From assembly GCA_002372015.1 (NCBI GenBank), contig DFIA01000075.1, positions 1 through 13,171 on the forward strand: a DNA stretch of 13,171 nucleotides, in the 5' to 3' direction. Each line of letters begins with the position of its first letter. The first letter of the stretch is position 1. The notes under the pieces are model-generated. The model was given only the letters and a program-made list of their open reading frames with translations. It did not search any database and was not told where the DNA came from. A program made the position numbers and the translations under genes. This stretch comes from Bacteroidales bacterium UBA3709. GTDB lineage: Bacteria > Bacteroidota > Bacteroidia > Bacteroidales > UBA932. This document shows positions 12,409 through 13,171 of the stretch, piece after piece.

Positions 12409-13171
12409 CTACTCCACCAATCTAAGTTGTATTCTCTGTCGCTTCAAATCTACTCCGATTACAGACACGGTAATCTGCTGGTGAAGTTTGAGCACATCAG
12501 AAGCATTGCGTACAAACTTTTGCCCCATATTAGAAATATGGATAAGCCCGTTCTGCTTTATGCCTATATCTACAAATGCTCCAAAAGCCGTAAGATTAGT
12601 AACTATACCAGGCAATTGCATACCTTCTTTCAAATCTTCCAAACAAGAAATTTCGGAAGAAAATTCAAAGTCTTTAACAGATTCTCTTGGATCTCTTCCC
12701 GGCTTTTTAAGCTCCTGAACAATATCTTCTAATGTTGGTAAACCCACCTCTGCGCCTACATAATCTTTAAGTGCAATAGAATCTATCCTGCCGGTATTAC
12801 CTATAAGTTCGGCCACCTTGCAGCCGGCATCTTCTGCCATCTTTTCTACAAGAGCATATCGTTCCGGATGAACAGCAGAGTTGTCTAATGGATTTGCAGC
12901 ATCCGGAATGCGCAAAAAACCAGCCGCCATCTGAAATGCTTTCTGGCCCAATCTGGGTACGTCTGCAAGCTGTCTTCGTGAGGTAAAAGCACCTTTGTTA
13001 GTTCTATAAGCCACTATATTAGACGCCAACACCGGCCCTATACCAGAAACATGAGAGAGCAAATGACTGCTTGCTGTATTAAGATTAACCCCTACGGTAT
13101 TTACGCAATACTCCACCACCTCATCCAGTTTTTCTTTTAACAAAGACTGATCTACATCGTGCTGATATTGT
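12409..13171 (-). CDS. tex: Tex RNA-binding transcription accessory protein, C-terminal part
   Basis: The window holds the last 253 residues; the frame runs off the right edge, so the 5' part is missing. The fragment opens in the Tex signature GQYQHDV region (QYQHDVDQS visible) and continues into NTVGVNLNTASSHLL. A helix-hairpin-helix region follows at fragment residues 24-89 (VSGIGPVLASNIVAYR, VPRLGQKAFQMAAGFLRI). Then comes the HPERYALVEKMA connector and KPGRDPRE, and an S1 RNA-binding domain at 183-252 (GIVTNLTAFGAFVDIGIKQNGLIHIS). The TTG at 13141-13143 is an internal Leu codon, not a start. Tex is a cytoplasmic, highly conserved nucleic-acid-binding protein linked to transcription. The protein ends right after the S1 domain, without an extended tail. 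It may share a transcript with the downstream genes. Confidence 0.95.
   Translation of the reverse strand, partial: QYQHDVDQSLLKEKLDEVVEYCVNTVGVNLNTASSHLLSHVSGIGPVLASNIVAYRTNKGAFTSRRQLADVPRLGQKAFQMAAGFLRIPDAANPLDNSAVHPERYALVEKMAEDAGCKVAELIGNTGRIDSIALKDYVGAEVGLPTLEDIVQELKKPGRDPRESVKDFEFSSEISCLEDLKEGMQLPGIVTNLTAFGAFVDIGIKQNGLIHISNMGQKFVRNASDVLKLHQQITVSVIGVDLKRQRIQLRLVE

Noticed and set aside
13141..13143. Apparent TTG start for a short S1-domain protein
   Set aside because: The frame continues to the window edge and encodes the conserved Tex QYQHDV motif, so this is an internal Leu codon of tex.
1..13171. Search for defence systems, mobile elements, CRISPR arrays, tRNA genes and riboswitches
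   Set aside because: No transposase, integrase, toxin-antitoxin pair, regular spaced DNA repeats outside the GIN coding repeats, cloverleaf sequence or recognisable riboswitch was seen.

Overview
The window looks like chromosomal DNA of a Bacteroidetes bacterium, probably order Bacteroidales. The HtpG and P5C dehydrogenase sequences read like the Bacteroides/Porphyromonas forms. The pruA promoter fits the Bacteroidetes -33 TTG / -7 TAnnTTTG pattern, and three signal peptides end in the common Ala-Gln cleavage context. The genus cannot be fixed from this window. I see no tRNA, rRNA, insertion sequence, CRISPR array or prophage gene, and coding density is high.

Layout. (1) Positions 1-2986: the 3' end of a rightward gene (possibly a serine hydrolase) overlaps tail-to-tail with a leftward pair, pruA followed by an M19 dipeptidase. 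The pair has a well-formed promoter near 2950-2986 and suggests use of dipeptides and proline/ornithine-derived carbon. (2) Positions 3013-5003, rightward: an ECF-type sigma factor, an overlapping single-pass membrane protein that is probably its anti-sigma partner, and a secreted GIN/DUF2807 protein with seven SGA(S/T) rungs. A clear intrinsic terminator at 5051-5100 closes this block. (3) Positions 5132-7186, rightward: htpG (Hsp90). (4) Positions 7215-13171, all leftward: the 3' part of tex, then a polyprenol-phosphate mannosyltransferase, a class I dihydroorotase, an EamA-family transporter and two unrecognised secreted proteins. The middle three genes are separated by 1 bp or overlap (TAATG), and the next gap is 22 bp, so mannosyltransferase to the 405-residue secreted protein is very likely one transcript.

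How the genes may work together. The sigma/membrane protein/GIN block resembles a cell-envelope regulatory module in which the secreted beta-solenoid protein is a target or accessory, but the regulatory link is inferred. The leftward operon mixes housekeeping functions (pyrimidine synthesis, lipid-linked mannose supply) with a drug/metabolite exporter and two secreted orphans. Most of the window is ordinary core genome. The least explained parts are the two secreted proteins (7215-9252), the GIN repeat protein, the palindrome and small ORF just upstream of it, and the hairpin cluster between it and htpG.
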